A stretch of DNA of 64,000 nt from Paguma larvata (GCA_030068075.1 CM057826.1:113360746-113424745), one strand, 5' to 3'; shown: positions 22,753 to 34,480, numbered from the stretch's first letter. Made by a program: numbers and translations. The notes: generated by a model not told the origin, from the sequence alone.

Positions 22753-22788
<36 letters not shown>

Positions 22789-23580
22789 AAGATATAACTT
22801 CAGAAAAAGAACTAAATGAAATGGAGATAAGCAATCTATCTGATAAAGAGTTCAATGTAATGGTTATAAAGATGCTTAAAGGACTTGAGAGAAGAATGCA
22901 TGAACTCAATGAGGACATCAACAAAGACAGTACATATAAAAAAAGAACCAGTCAGAGTTTGAGAATATAATAACTGAATTAGAAAATACACTAGAGGTAA
23001 TCAGATTAGAATATGTAGAAAAAAAAATCAGTGACCTGGAAAACAAGATATAGGAAGGAACTCAAGTTGAACAGCAAAAAACAAAATAGATTTTAAAAAA
23101 CGAGGATAGGTTAACGGATCTCTGGGACAAGTATTCAAGCATTCACATTAGAGGGGTCCCAGAAGGATAAGAGAGAGAAAATTTATTTTAAGCAAATTTA
23201 TTTGAAGAAGTAATAGCCGAAAACTTTCCTAACCTGGGGAAGGAAACAGAATTCCAGGTACAGGAAGCATAGAGAAACCCAAACAAGATGCATCCAAGGA
23301 GTTTCCACACCATGACACATAAAATGTCAAAGACAAAGATAAAAAGAAAAGCAACTAAATACATAAAGGGAAATCCTATAAGGCTACCAACTAATTTTTC
23401 AGCAAACTTTTGCAGGGCAGAAGAAGGGGTCATGATGTATTCAAAATGCTGAAAGAAAAACACCAAGAAAACTCTATCGGCAAGGTTATCATTCAGAATT
23501 GAAGGAGGGATAAAGAACTCCCCCCCTCCCAAAAATGAAAGGAATCTATTGCCACTAAATCAGCTTTACAAGAACCGTTA
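22717..23580 (+). pseudogene. LINE-1 ORF1 relic
   Basis: The relic start ATG at 22717 reads MRRRRNMLQMK. An (AC)n expansion interrupts it within 15 codons. Downstream lie the coiled-coil part and then the RRM-like region ('ttcacattagaggggtccca', where L1 ORF1 has an I-R-G-x-P-E motif). After that comes the C-terminal part ('gttatcattcagaattgaag'). ORF1p is an RNA-binding trimeric chaperone in active L1. Many stops make this copy dead. Confidence 0.8.
22755..22783 (+). repeat. (AC)14 microsatellite in L1 ORF1
   Basis: A 29-bp AC repeat within the early ORF1 relic; it breaks the reading frame. Likely length-variable. Confidence 0.95.
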
Positions 23581-23740
23581 AAGGGAGTTCTTTAGTTAAA
23601 AAGAAAAGGCCATAACATACAATACATAGTAAAGGAGGTAGATCAATTGCTTATAAAGCTAATAAGATTAGAAGTCAAAAGTAGAATTAATTATATCTCA
23701 AAAATTAGGTAAGGAATTCACAAATAAATATAAAATATCA

Positions 23741-23797
23741 ACACACACACATATATGTACGTGTGTGTGTATATATATATATATGTATATATATATA
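23741..23797. repeat. AC / GT inverted arms plus (AT)n
   Basis: acacacacac (23741-23750) and gtgtgtgtgt (23761-23770) are perfect inverted arms around a 10-base spacer, followed by an alternating AT tract to 23797. The whole stretch is alternating purine-pyrimidine, so it can form a hairpin or Z-DNA in principle. Confidence 0.9.
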
Positions 23798-24149
23798 ATG
23801 GGAAATAGTAAAAATATACTGCTTTCAGAATGTGTTCAAACTTAATTGATAATCAACTTAATATAGATTGCTCTATACATTGGACGTTGTATTTAACCAT
23901 CATTATAATCACAAACCAAAACAAATAAACATTTTTTATAAAGTATCTCAAATGGTATTTGACATTGAGTAAATAAACTGAATATTTGTGTGTAGGTTAA
24001 ACTAAGGTTCTACTACTTTTATTGACCCTGACAAAAGTATTCTTATAGATAAACAGAACTCTTTCCTAGAGGATTCTTATTACAGTTACTTCCTAGCTTC
24101 CTTCTTGTTCCTAAAGCATTTTTTATGTGGACAGACCTTCATTCCTTCC

Positions 24150-24430
24150 CTCCCTCCCTCTTTCATTCAATATATCTTAATGGTCTTAATGCATCTTGCT
24201 GTAGACAATGTATTAGGCCTTGGGAGAAACTAAAAGTCTTTGCTCTCATAAGGCCAACATTCACTGGGGGATGAGAAAAATATCAAAGAATCCAACAAGC
24301 CAAATAATTACATTTTGTGGTAAGTTCTATTAAATAAATGAACAGTGTGACAAAGATGTGATTAAAGTCTCTTTCAATTTAAGTGCGGTGATTAGAAAGG
24401 CTTCTTTGGGAAAGCAAAGTGTATGCTGAG
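24150..24430 (-). repeat. L2-like relic
   Basis: Reverse L2-like order: 'tttcattcaatatatcttaa', 'gacaatgtattaggccttgg', 'tttgctctcataaggccaac', 'attcactgggggatgagaaa', then 'gtgattagaaaggcttcttt'. Diverged. Confidence 0.5.
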
Positions 24431-24664
24431 ATGTAATGTATGAGAAGTTAGACATGAGAAGTGTTGGGGATAAAGTACCTAGGCTGAAATGAAAGTCCGT
24501 GCAAATACCTCACCTTGAACAAGACGCTGATGTGTTTGTACAGCCAAAAGAGGGTTAGGTGTCATCAGTATATCAGGATCTTTCCCAAAAGCTGGTGGAC
24601 ACCTTGAGGGCAAAGCTAGCACTGTATGCACAGTATCTTTCCTTATGCAGCCAGGGAAATTTTT

Positions 24665-24886
24665 TTTTTTAATTTTTAGATGTTTTATTTATTTTTGAGA
24701 GAGAGAGAGAGACAGAGTATGAGCAGGGAAAGGGCAGAGAGAGAGGGGGAGACACAGAATCTGAAGCAGGCTCCAGGCTCTGAGCGTTAGCACAGAGCCC
24801 GACGCGGGGCTTGAACTCACGAACGGTGAGATCATGACCCGAGCTGAAGTCAGACGCTCAACTGACTGAGCCACCCAGGTGCCCCC
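24665..24886 (-). mobile_element. CAN-SINE (SINEC_Fc type), full length
   Basis: Reverse SINE: poly-T tail, a GA repeat, GAAGCAGGCTCCAGGCTCTG, CACAGAGCCCGACGCGGGGC (CpG retained, so fairly young), ending GAGCCACCCAGGTGCCCCC. A short aaatttt target-site duplication flanks it (24658-24664 and 24887-24893). Confidence 0.95.
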
Positions 24887-24893
24887 AAATTTT

Positions 24894-25656
24894 GACAAAT
24901 ATTAGGGCCTCTGTTAATTTTGCTGAAGGAATGAAGAATTGAGGGAACAGCTCAATGAGTCATCTATGAAAATTTACATGTGTGGTGATATTGCTAAGGA
25001 ACACTGATTGCCCCTTACCTCTGACCACTGGCATCACCAAGGGACATTAGAGGGCCATGTGGAACGATCATTCATACATGTTAGGAAAATGATTCTTTCT
25101 TCTATCTCTAGCATATTCCAAATATGTTCTATGACTTGGTGACAAAGTTCCATTCCTTCCAGGAATACCCAAACACTGATGCTCTTATGTTTCTAAAATT
25201 TCAGCTATGTATGTTCAAATGACATAATTTTACCATATCTGAATTTCAGCTACCCTGTTATTATATGTGTGACTATTTGACTCACTTAAAAAACAAAACT
25301 AAAAAACCTACCAGAGCCATACGCAAACGTTAATACCTATAAAATCATATTATATTAAGTATCGTGTCTATATTCTTACAATATGCATTAAAATAAATGC
25401 ATAACTATTTCCTTTTATTTATAAAAGGCATTGATGTTTTAACCTAAAACAATGATTTAAGTTCCAGACTTTCCTTCCATTTCCAACTCAATCCCCATTT
25501 CATGTGGGAAACCTTCCTTCAACAAACATTCTGCTCCCAGTGACATGATGCTTTTCAGAATGTTGCATATTGCGTTCTTGTCATTTCTGTTGGGCTAAGC
25601 CAGGGAGAACAATGGACAGGAATCAGGCAGAGCAGCAGGCAGGAAGCTCACTGCAT
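24894..25656. other. Unassigned DNA
   Basis: No gene or named repeat recognised. Confidence 0.4.
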
Positions 25657-25666
25657 AAGAATCAGA

Positions 25667-25881
25667 GGGGCGCTTAGGTGATTCAGTTGGTTAAGTGGCC
25701 AACTTCAGCTCAGGTCATGATCTCAGGGTCTGTGAGTTCGAGCCCTGCGTCGGGCTCTGTGCTGACGGCCTGGAGCCTGCTTCAGATTTTGTATCTCCCT
25801 CTCTCTCTTCCTTTCCTCTGCTCATACTCTGTCTCTATGTCTTTTAAAAATAAATAAATGTTTAAAAAATGTATCTAAGAA
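25667..25881 (+). mobile_element. CAN-SINE, full length
   Basis: Forward SINE, head GGGGCGCTTAGGTGATTCAG, B-box region GAGTTCGAGCCCTG, CT-rich stretch and A-rich tail. Exact 10-bp target-site duplication aagaatcaga at 25657-25666 and 25882-25891. Confidence 0.96.
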
Positions 25882-26189
25882 AAGAATCAGAAATAGGTTC
25901 ACTGACTGTGGCTGGATATTAGCCTCAATGCTCAAACATATTAGAGAAGATCCTATAAAAGTCATTCTTTACCATACTGGGGTTATAGACCTCTTTTAAG
26001 AAGCTCTTGATCACTGAAATTTCTCCGGCAGAAGAAATACACATGGTGTATAAATGTAGGCACAGATTTTCAGGGTGGGGGTAAGGTATCTTCTGAATCC
26101 CATCTGTAAAGCTATGTCCAGTTGTCATGGATCCCATGTTAAAACAAAACAAAACAAAACAAAACAAAGAGCAACAAAAATCCAACCCT

Positions 26190-26396
26190 GCCATTTACTG
26201 AGAGCTTACTATGTTCCAGGTCCTGTACTCAACAGTTTGCATGCATTATGACATTATGTCTTTTAATTCTTCTCACAATCCTCTAAAGTACATACCTTTA
26301 TTCATAAATTTATATTATAAAGGGAGAAAAGAAGAGATAGAGGTTCAAAAGGCCAAACTGTCAGCAAGTTGTAGAGGCTGATTTTGGACTCTGGCA
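26190..26396 (-). repeat. MIR relic
   Basis: Reverse MIR: 'ccatttactgagagcttact', 'atgttccaggtcctgtactc', 'ttctcacaatcctctaaagt', then 'tagaggttcaaaaggccaaa'. An (AAAAC)n run at 26141-26168 lies just left of it. Confidence 0.7.
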
Positions 26397-27532
26397 GCAT
26401 GAAATCACTCTTTATTCATACTCTTACTGCTTTTCATCTCTGTATCACTTCTCCTTAATCATGATGAGGGGTGAAAAAGCACACTCATTCGGTGAGGGAG
26501 TGTGCTACCAGAAACTTGGGTGATTGACAACAGCACCAGATGTTAATGCTATGGATTCTTATTCCAAGAATGGAAACCAACCATTCCGAGATACACAGGG
26601 AATAAAGATAGATTTGGAAAAGTCCAGGTGGCAATTAACACTCTCCCCCCTACTTTTTACCCAGAGGCTTGCTCAGTTTCTATCTTCTAAGATGGAGTTT
26701 TAAAAAAAAGTAGAATAAAATTTGCCTTCATTCTAGTTGCAACATATTCTAATTTTAAGAGATCACAGGTTAATTAAATTCATTTAAAAACAACTTTTGG
26801 GTAGTACCTTAATTAACCTTCCAGGGTTCCTTGTTATTCTGCTCCCATTCAGGTCTGTCAGTCTTCCAGGGCGAGGTTAGAACCCCTCACCTTCTTAGGT
26901 AGAAAGGGAGGGTAGGAAATAGCTTTTACTCCTCAGTTTGATTAGTGGAGCTCATTAGCTGTCAGATATAAGGCACGAGGAGTCCATCAGAAGAGAAAAG
27001 CAACACCAGCGACATTTATTACATGGCTAGCGTTCAGAGGCTGCTTCAAAACCAATTTCCATTCTTACAGATTCTGTCCCCAAAATGGAACTTCTCTAGA
27101 TTCATAAGCAAGCCTGATCAAAATGCCAAAGAAAGAAAAGAGAAAGAAAATAAAAAGGTCTTAAGACTACCAAAGCACAAAACTAGCCCCAAACATTCAA
27201 GGCAGAAATAAAGGAGAATAGTTGTCATCTCCCTCCCTTTTTACTAGCTGAGACTGGGTATGATTTAAATAGTTTCAGGAGGGTTGCTGTTCTTGGGTTT
27301 TCCCGAGATTTAACAACGTGAATGGGCATTGGAGCTATTAGGCTGATTGTCCCAACACAGTAGAAATGCTTATTTGCCTGTTACTCCTGCTCGTCGCGAC
27401 ATGCTTCCAGACAACCAGCTTGAGTGAGGGCTTGGCCTGACCACACAACAGGCAAATATTTCCCATGTATAATCTCAGTGCAGTGGCTAGGCAGTCCTCT
27501 GAAAGCATTTCTGCTCTTTAATAGTGTGGCAA
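26397..27532. other. Unassigned DNA
   Basis: No named repeat. A 62-codon frame at 27023-27211 ends in a lysine-rich run and is not recognisable. No splice or promoter evidence. Confidence 0.4.
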
Positions 27533-27888
27533 GGCAACCACATGGATGGAGCTAGAGAGTATTACACTATGCAGAAAATGTAGAGAAAGACAATTACTGT
27601 ATGATTTACTCATAGGTAGAATTTAAAAAACCAAACAGATGAGCAAAGAGGAAAAAAAGGAGAGAGACAAGAAAAAGAGTCTTAACCACAGAGAATAAAC
27701 TGATGGTTAGCTGAGGAAGGTGAGTAGGGGGCTGGGTTAAATGGGTGCTGGGGATTAAGGAGTATACTTGCAGTGATGAGCACCAGGCACTGTATGGAGG
27801 TGTTAAATCACTATATTGTACACCAGAAATTAATAGCACACTGTATGTTAACTGGAATTTAAATAAAAACTTAGGAAAAAAGGCATTT
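27533..27888 (+). mobile_element. LINE-1 3' end, 5'-truncated
   Basis: The last ORF2 codons ('acatggatggagctagagag') and the 3' UTR ('gataaactgatgg'-like text, 'gatgagcaccaggcactgta', 'caccagaaattaatagcaca'), ending in an A-rich tail. Target-site duplication not clear. Confidence 0.9.
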
Positions 27889-28169
27889 TATTTTTTAAAA
27901 CTTACAAATAGCTATCAGTAAATGGTCCTCCTCCTAACTAATCTATGATTTAGGCAAAAAAATGGGCACTGAGTGAAATCAAATTACTTATGTAACACAC
28001 TATAGAGGCAGAATCCTTTAAGAGTTGGGCTTTAGTTCTCATTTGGCACCAGATCAGCTGGGAGTCCCACTTTTCACACTACAGTGTGAGTGTATTGGAT
28101 GGCATTTACAGTGTCTTCTTGCTTCAAAATTATATGCCTTTATGTTATGGGTAGTTTTATATCAGTCTT

Positions 28170-28330
28170 TGTTCTATTGTCTTACAGTCTTATGAGCTAG
28201 GCATTATGATCTCCCTATTTACAGAGGATGGGGTAGAGAAATGTAAAGGGACTTGCCCAAGGACACAGTGAGTAGGTGCAGAAGAGCAGGAGGTGAACCG
28301 CGGCAGCAGATACCATACCCCAATCTTGTT
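28170..28330 (-). repeat. MIR relic
   Basis: Reverse MIR: 'tatgagctaggcattatgat', 'ctccctatttacagaggatg', 'gggacttgcccaaggacaca', 'cagaagagcaggaggtgaac'. Good match in the conserved core. Confidence 0.8.
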
Positions 28331-28693
28331 TCCAAGATCCTGTCTAGCACTAAGAGTCTGTAATTCAAAGCTGCAATACTCCGAGTCAATGAATTGCAGT
28401 TGTTCTAACTACTTTAACCATTGGCTAGCCTAAGGAGATTGTAACAAAGACTAACATTCACAATGGATTTCCTGTCTTCTCCACTCACTACTGTTTGCAG
28501 TGGAAAGCAGCAGTGGAACAAAACCAGAAGTCCAAGGAGCTCCCAGTGTCCCCTTGATTTCTTCTCATTTCTCTAAAGAGCAGAACTGAACCAGGAAATA
28601 GAAGAATTGCTTATATGACTCAAAAGGAATTTCAAGAATCTATCTTCACCATGAAGGAAAGATGGCTCAAGAAGTAAGATTTCCGGAAAATAT

Positions 28694-28860
28694 ACCTCAG
28701 ATCAGAGGTTTCAAAGTTTGGAAGGCGTTACAGTCACCCAAGGAGTTGTTAAAAATGCATATTCATGGGGGCAATCATGGAGATTCTGATCTACTGTGTG
28801 GGACTCAGGCATGTGAATTTTTACCAGGCTCTGTAAGTCTTTCTGCTGCAATTAAATACT
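28694..28860 (-). repeat. MER5A-like hAT relic
   Basis: 'cagaggtttcaaagttt' left end, 'ttgttaaaaatgcatattca', 'gattctgatctactgtgtgg' and 'gtgaatttttaccagg'. The order matches MER5A in the same orientation as 15871-16058. Diverged. Confidence 0.7.
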
Positions 28861-28894
28861 GTTAAAGGAAAATTGTCCTAAGATGGTCTGGGGT

Positions 28895-29212
28895 TGATGG
28901 GGGCTGCTAAAATAAAATACCACCTCCTGGGTCACTTATAAACAACAGAAATTTATTCATCATAGTTCTGGAGACCAAAAGTCTGAGAGCAGGATGCCAG
29001 TATAGTTGGACGAGGGCTCTCCTCTAGTGTCTTAAGACGCCAAAAGGGCCATCAATCTCTCTGGGGCCTCTTTTATGAGGCACTAATTCCACTGATGAGG
29101 ATTCCATCCTCTTGACTTATGCACCTCCCAAAGACCCCACTTCCAATACCAGTGGGAGTGAGGATTTTGATATGTGAATTTTGTGGCAATGCAAACGTTT
29201 AGACAATAGTAC
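28895..29212 (-). mobile_element. MLT1-type solo LTR (ERVL-MaLR)
   Basis: Reverse MLT1-like LTR: 'gctgctaaaataaaatacca', 'cttataaacaacagaaattt', 'agttctggagaccaaaagtc', 'ctctctggggcctcttttat', 'cacctcccaaagaccccact', 'gacaatagtacc'. This is a non-coding LTR of an ancient mammalian retrotransposon; no internal region is present. About 318 bp fits a somewhat shortened LTR. Confidence 0.85.
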
Positions 29213-29521
29213 CCATTGTTTTCAAAACTTTCTCATGTTGTCTTTGAGGTCTTCCCATAGATTAGTACTCTCTCAAGCCCAAACTTCAAGGCAGGTCTAT
29301 CTGGGAATTTCCTAGTCTTCTTGGACTTACCCCCACACAGAACTTTTGATTTTTTTTCCCCGTGAATACTGTTCCCTTCCACATCTTCCCCATCCCAGCT
29401 AATAATCATTAACCACGTGATTATTCAAATAAACACTGATGACTCAACCTTGTGTCCCGTCACCCTGCCCAGACATTCACTTTCCTACCTTTCCTACTCT
29501 TCATGCCTTCCCCCAACTTCT

Positions 29522-29794
29522 GTTTTTTTCTTTAATAGAAAAAGAAAGAGAGAGAGAGAGAGAGAGAGGTAGAAGGGCAGAGGAAGAGATGGGGTGCAGA
29601 GAGATGGACAGAGAGAATCTTAAGCAGGCTCCATGCCCAGCAGGAAGCCCAATGCACGGGTCTATCTCACTAGTATGAGATCGTGACGTGAGCTGAAATC
29701 AAGAGTAGGTTGCTGGGCCAACCAGGTGCTGACTGAGCCAACCAGGCACCCCCTCCCCCCCCTTTTTTTTTGAACGAGAGAGAGCGAGCACCCT
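29522..29794 (-). mobile_element. Older CAN-SINE with a partial second copy at its head
   Basis: Reverse SINE (older subtype, 'aatcttaagcaggctccatg') runs from the tail at 29522 to the head GCCAACCAGGCACCCCC at about 29753. Beyond the head lies 'ccttttttttttgaacgaga' and a short GA block, which looks like the tail of another reverse SINE. The exact 9-bp repeat ccaacttct (29513-29521 and 29795-29803) encloses both parts, suggesting one insertion event. A duplicated 'ccaaccaggtgc' motif lies near 29718-29729. Confidence 0.8.
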
Positions 29795-29959
29795 CCAACT
29801 TCTAATCAATTAGGAAAACCTTTTGCTACTGTATCCAAAATACATCTTTCATTTGTTTACTTTTCTCCACTATCATCACCCTTTTCCAAGCCAACACTAT
29901 ATCCCATCTGGATTTCCAAAGTCATCTTCTCACTGTTTTTCCTGCTTCCAGTTTGACCC

Positions 29960-30495
29960 CTCCAACTGACCTTCCATGTAGCAGCAAGCAGTGTTTCAAC
30001 TGTATCAATCAGACCATACCATTTCCTCAAGTGAAAAACTCTGAAGGACTCTCATTGCTAACAGAATAAAATCCATGACAGGCCATGGATGCATGGCGGC
30101 TAGTCCCTGCCCAGCTTCAAACAAACCAGCTTTAGGTCAGTTTGTGGGCTGAGCTCTTCCCTCTACCCAAGGATGCTCATAATGTTATCTGTCTGCAGAT
30201 TTCCCCCTCTGAATCATTGCTTCTGTTTCTTTAGATGTCAGGTGACTTGTCCCAACCTTAGGAGGTGGTCCCTGATTTCTTGGGACATTTCCTATCTGAT
30301 AATCTCTTCCGCAAGGTGTTTATATTTTCTCCCTAGCATTTGTTATTATCTAAAATTATTTGTTAATTGCCTGCTCCCTCTAATGTTGTTACTTCCATGA
30401 AGTCAGCTACTAATCTGTCTTGTTCTCCTTTGTACTCCAGTGCCTAGCACCATACCTGGCACTAAGCAAAAAACTTGTATTTGTTGCACTTAAAT
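29960..30495 (+). repeat. L2 relic, about 530 bp
   Basis: Forward L2 3' region: 'aataaaatccatgacaggcc', 'ctgatttcttgggacatttc', 'gtttatattttctccctagc', 'actccagtgcctagcaccat', 'acctggcactaagcaaaaaa'. One of the longer L2 pieces here. Confidence 0.75.
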
Positions 30496-31599
30496 TCAGT
30501 GTTAGTAAGTTGTTTAAACATTTCCTTGCAAAATATGCAAAAATGGGATGATCTGGATAAAGTTAAAATTAATTTGGAAGGTATAATTCTGGAAAAATGA
30601 AAGAGTAGATTTGTGTGTGTTACATCTCCTTTGTCCCTTAAAATCCCACAGAGAAGAATCTTTTAACCTAAGAGAACCCATCCACATTGATCCCATCTAG
30701 GCTGATTATATCCAATCAGAGGGAATTTCCTGAGATAACTCATGGCTTTCTCTTCACTGCACAAAAGGCAACTGTTTTCCTGGTTCATGACTCAGCTCAC
30801 TGTGCTTATAGTGGCCTCCCCAGCATGATTATGGAGGATCCAATGAACATAATTAAAGGTGCTTGGCTCTAGGCAATTACAAAAACAAATGATGATGAGC
30901 TGCTTCATGTGCTTCTCTGCTGTGGAAGTCCTCATCTGCTGTTAACTCACGAAGCATCCTGTGGTGGCAGTGCAATAGTACTTTGAATGGTCAGAAAATG
31001 AAACTCGGGTGGATTCCTCCAAAGCCTTCAGGAGGATAATTCTCTTTCCTTAAATGCTAGGCACGAATTAAGTTAAAATGCCTTCAAACAATAAAGTGAT
31101 ATTTTTTTTCCCCCTAGAGCTCACATTTAAGAATTAGCTCACATATAAATCTCTTTGAAGGCTGCCACTTCACTTTGTGAGACACTGAAGTCAAAGGAAT
31201 CAAGTTAAAAAAAAAAAACACAAAAAACCTCAGTAATTAAGAATCTTCTTTATGAAGGGAACTATTTTTGATTGTTGTTTTCCTACCCCTAGTGCGTTTG
31301 TCCTTCATCTAGCAGAACATCTTGATTTTTGCTTTGACAAGGAATCCTGCCCCATACTCTCAGTCCAAGTGATTTAGCTGGGATGATCCACCCTAGATAT
31401 AAGAAGGGAAATAATTCACAAGCCAATGAGACAGTCTCTCCCTGGCATTTAAATCTTGAGGAGAATAACTCAAAGACTGAAAATGACAGTATGTGATTGT
31501 GGGTCCAGAAGAGATTTTTCATTGGTTTCTGTTACCAAAGTTTCTAGAGCTGCTGGTTACTTGAGCTTTCAGGACCTAGTTCTTAAGTTTTTAGCACTT
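30496..31599. other. Unassigned DNA, 1.1 kb
   Basis: No gene or family recognised. A-rich run at 31206-31219 and T-rich run at 31100-31111. Confidence 0.4.
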
Positions 31600-31616
31600 A
31601 CTCTCTCTTTCACACT

Positions 31617-31714
31617 CAGCATGGAGCCAACATGGAGCTTGAACTCACCACCTTGAGATCAAGACCAGATATCAAGAGTTGGATGCTTAACCAACTGAAC
31701 CACTCAGGCGTCCC
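31617..31714 (-). mobile_element. CAN-SINE fragment (head half)
   Basis: Only the tRNA-related half of a reverse SINE: 'gcttgaactcaccaccttga', 'gatgcttaaccaactgaacc', ending CACTCAGGCGTCCCT. The A-rich tail and CT stretch are reduced or lost. An older subtype. Confidence 0.85.
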
Positions 31715-31739
31715 TAAGCTTTTCTCTTAATTGTATGAG

Positions 31740-32180
31740 CTGTTCCATGTTATTAAAATTGTTCTGGTTAACTAATGACACATAGCAAACCGCCCCACAG
31801 TTTAGTGGCATACCACGATAGTGATTTTATTAAACTCATAGTTCTGTAAGTCATGAGTTTGAGTAGGACAGAGTAGAGATGGCAGGCCTCTGCACCACCA
31901 TTACTGGGCCCTCAATCTGTGTGGCCCCACTAAAGATGGCTGGATGGTTTGAGGAGTTTTATGAATCAGTCTGACTGTCAGCTAGATTCCTCATGTCTTC
32001 TCCATATCACATCTGGAATATATAAAATGGTTTCTTCACTCAAGTGTCTGGTATTTTTGGCAGAACTGGTTAGAATAGCTGGAGATGGCTGAATATCTTT
32101 TTCTCTCTACGTGATCTCTTGAATGGCTGGCTGGGATTTCTCAGAGCATATCAGTTTATGGAATAGTCACGGATTACTTA
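31740..32180. repeat. Old interspersed repeat, family not named
   Basis: Text such as 'agcaaaccgccccacagttt', 'agtggcatac', 'catagttctgtaagtcatga', 'ctggctgggatttctcagag' resembles a widespread diverged mammalian repeat (LTR or DNA element) whose name I cannot give with confidence. Confidence 0.45.
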
Positions 32181-32214
32181 TAAGATTTGCAGATTCCACT
32201 TTAAACTCTTGGTA

Positions 32215-33555
32215 TATCTGCCATGAGGTTCTGGGAAAACTGGACAGCTACATGCAAAAGAGAAACTGGGCCACTTATATACATCATACACAAAAATGAA
32301 CTCAAAACGGATTATAAACCTAATTGTGAGACCCAGGAAAACATACAAAGTAAATTTTTAGATATTGGCCTTAGCAACTTTTTTCTAGGTCTGTTTTCCT
32401 CATGCAAGGAAACAAAATCAACAATAAACTATTGGGACTATATCAAACTAAAAGTCTTTTCCACAAAAAGGAAATGATCGACAAACAAAAAGGCAAATTA
32501 TTGAATAGGAAAAGATATTTGTAAGAGAAATATCTTGTAATGGTTAAATACCCAAAATATATAAAGAATTCATACAATTCAACACCAACACTGAAATAAC
32601 CTGGTAAAAACATGGGCCAAGGACTCAAATAGCCATTTTTCCAAAGAAGTCATATAGATGGCTAAGAAACACATGGAAAGAAGCTCAACATTACTAGTCA
32701 TCAAGGAAATGTAAATCAAAACCTCAATGAAATGTCACCTTATACCTGTCAGAATGGCTAGTATCAAAAAGGTAAGAAATAACACATTTTGGGAAGGATA
32801 TCGAGAAATGAGAACCCTTGTGTGCTACTGATGTAAATGTAAATTGGTTCAGCCACTTTGGAAAGCACGATGGAGTTTCTCTAAAAGTTAAAATCAGTAA
32901 TGTCATTCAATCCAGTAATTCCACTGCTTTTTACCCAAAGAAAACAAAAACACTAATTCGAAAAGACATATATACCCCCATGTTTGTCACAATATTATTT
33001 GGAATAGCCAAGATCATAAAAAAAAACCTAAGTGTCATGAATAGATGAATAAAGGAAAGCTGGTGTACACACACACACACACAAAGGAATATTATTAGCC
33101 ATAAAAAAAGAATGAGATCTTGCCATTTGTAATAACATGGGTGGACCTAGAGGGTATTATGCTGGGTGAAATAAGTCACAGAAAGACAAATACTATATGA
33201 TTTCACTTATATGTAGAATCTAAAAATCAAAACAAATGAACAAATGAAAAAGAGATTCTTAAATACAGAGAACAAAATGGTGGTTGCCAGACGGGAGTGG
33301 TGGAGGATGCACAAAGTAGGTGAAGGAGATTAAAAAGTACAAACCTCTAGTTATAAAATAAATCTTGAAGATGAAAAGTACAGCATTGGTAAAAATGTCA
33401 AAAATACTATAATAATTTTGTATGGTAACAGATGGTAACTATACTTACCATGGTGAGCTTTGTGAATGTATAGAATTGTTGAATCATGATGTTGCACATC
33501 TGAAACAAATGTACCACTGTATGTCAACTAAAATGAAAAGAAAGCAGGAAAAAAA
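32215..33555 (+). mobile_element. LINE-1 3' third, 5'-truncated
   Basis: The ORF2 C-terminal region starts at 'gggaaaactggacagctaca' and continues through 'aaactattgggactatatca' and 'agccactttggaaagcacga'. The 3' UTR runs to about 33540 ('tgtatgtcaactaaaatg') with an A-rich end. A short (AC)n lies at 33067-33083. Frames are broken (84-codon piece at 32223-32477). Confidence 0.92.
33067..33083 (+). repeat. (AC)8 at the L1-homologous site
   Basis: A short AC run between 'gctggtgt' and 'aaggaatattattagcc', at the same L1 position as the longer runs at 8823 and 59187. Confidence 0.9.
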
Positions 33556-33869
33556 TAGGAACTGATTTATTTTAAATGAAAAAAAAACTGATTTTCTGAA
33601 AACCTCAATTTTTACTCATCTTTCCCTAGAGCAGTGAAAACTTTCTCACAGATGGGCAGTAGTCCACTGAAGATCTTATGAGTACTACTTCCCTCTAGGA
33701 GTGAAAGGCAAAAATGTGGGATCCACAAAGGTTGTCATGGATAGTCAGAGAAAGGAGCCAGGAAACGAGTGGTCTGGGAAGCCATCATGGAGGAGGCAGG
33801 GAGGCAGAAAACAGGGAAGAACAGACGAGAGGATAGTTGGATAAAGAGGATCACAGAAAGGAATAGGAT

Positions 33870-34060
33870 GAACATTTATGGAAGGTTCGCTAATGCTGGA
33901 AATTTCTGATGTGGCGTTTCACTTAATTTTTTGTGGCAGAACTGTGATAGGAGAATATGTGTCCCATTTAAATAGATGAAGAAGGTCAGAAAGTTTGAAT
34001 AACTTGGTCAAAGTCCTGTTCTAGTAAGTAGCTGGATCAGGTCTTGGATCCTGTTTGGTG
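33870..34060 (-). repeat. MIR relic
   Basis: Reverse MIR: 'acatttatggaaggttcgct', 'tgtcccatttaaatagatga', 'agaaagtttgaataacttgg', 'tctagtaagtagctggatca'. Confidence 0.65.
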
Positions 34061-34109
34061 TGTAGCCAAGTAATATCCTACTGCATCATAGGGCCTTGGA
34101 AGTGAGTTA

Positions 34110-34480
34110 AGCATCCAAACATTAATTGAATTGAATTAATTGAATGTCTAATGTACATCAGTTGAGCATCTACTCAATCTTCTAGAGACAGAGAATATAA
34201 TATTGAGAGAGACAGACATGTTCATCTCCAGGGAATTTATAGTCTGGCATAGGAGACAAAAGGTAGACAAACATTTAAAAGACACTGTGATGAGTACCAA
34301 TGAAGCATGTGAGGTCAGAATACAGAATTCTTCTGGAGCTAAGGAAGGACTAATCTGGTTCAGGAGAATTACTAAAGCCTTCCTTGAGGGGGAAAATGTA
34401 TATAGATAGAGCTTAGCCAGGTAAAGAGGGAATGTGCTTGATGGAGATGGGTGGGGACTTTCCCTGTAGATATGGGACGC
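34110..34480 (-). repeat. L2-like relic
   Basis: Reverse L2-like 3' text: 'ttgagcatctactcaatctt', 'ttcatctccagggaatttat', 'agtctggcataggagacaaa'. Then follows a block with 'actaaagccttccttgaggg' that also accompanies the copy at 24150-24430. Diverged. Confidence 0.5.

Larger units (their letters stand above)
21570..23936 (+). mobile_element. LINE-1 5' half (5' UTR, ORF1, inter-ORF)
   Basis: Starts with L1 5' UTR text ('gtccaagatggcagcacagg', 'aactcacctcctcccacag'), about 1.1 kb, with a GC-rich degenerate repeat of 'tcca...gcagagtg' blocks near 22290-22600. ORF1 follows (22717 onward). Then comes inter-ORF text ('gaatgtgttcaaacttaatt', 'atcaacttaatatagattgc'), which has a counterpart at 55590-55640. 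It stops before ORF2 at about 23936. Degenerate. Confidence 0.85.
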
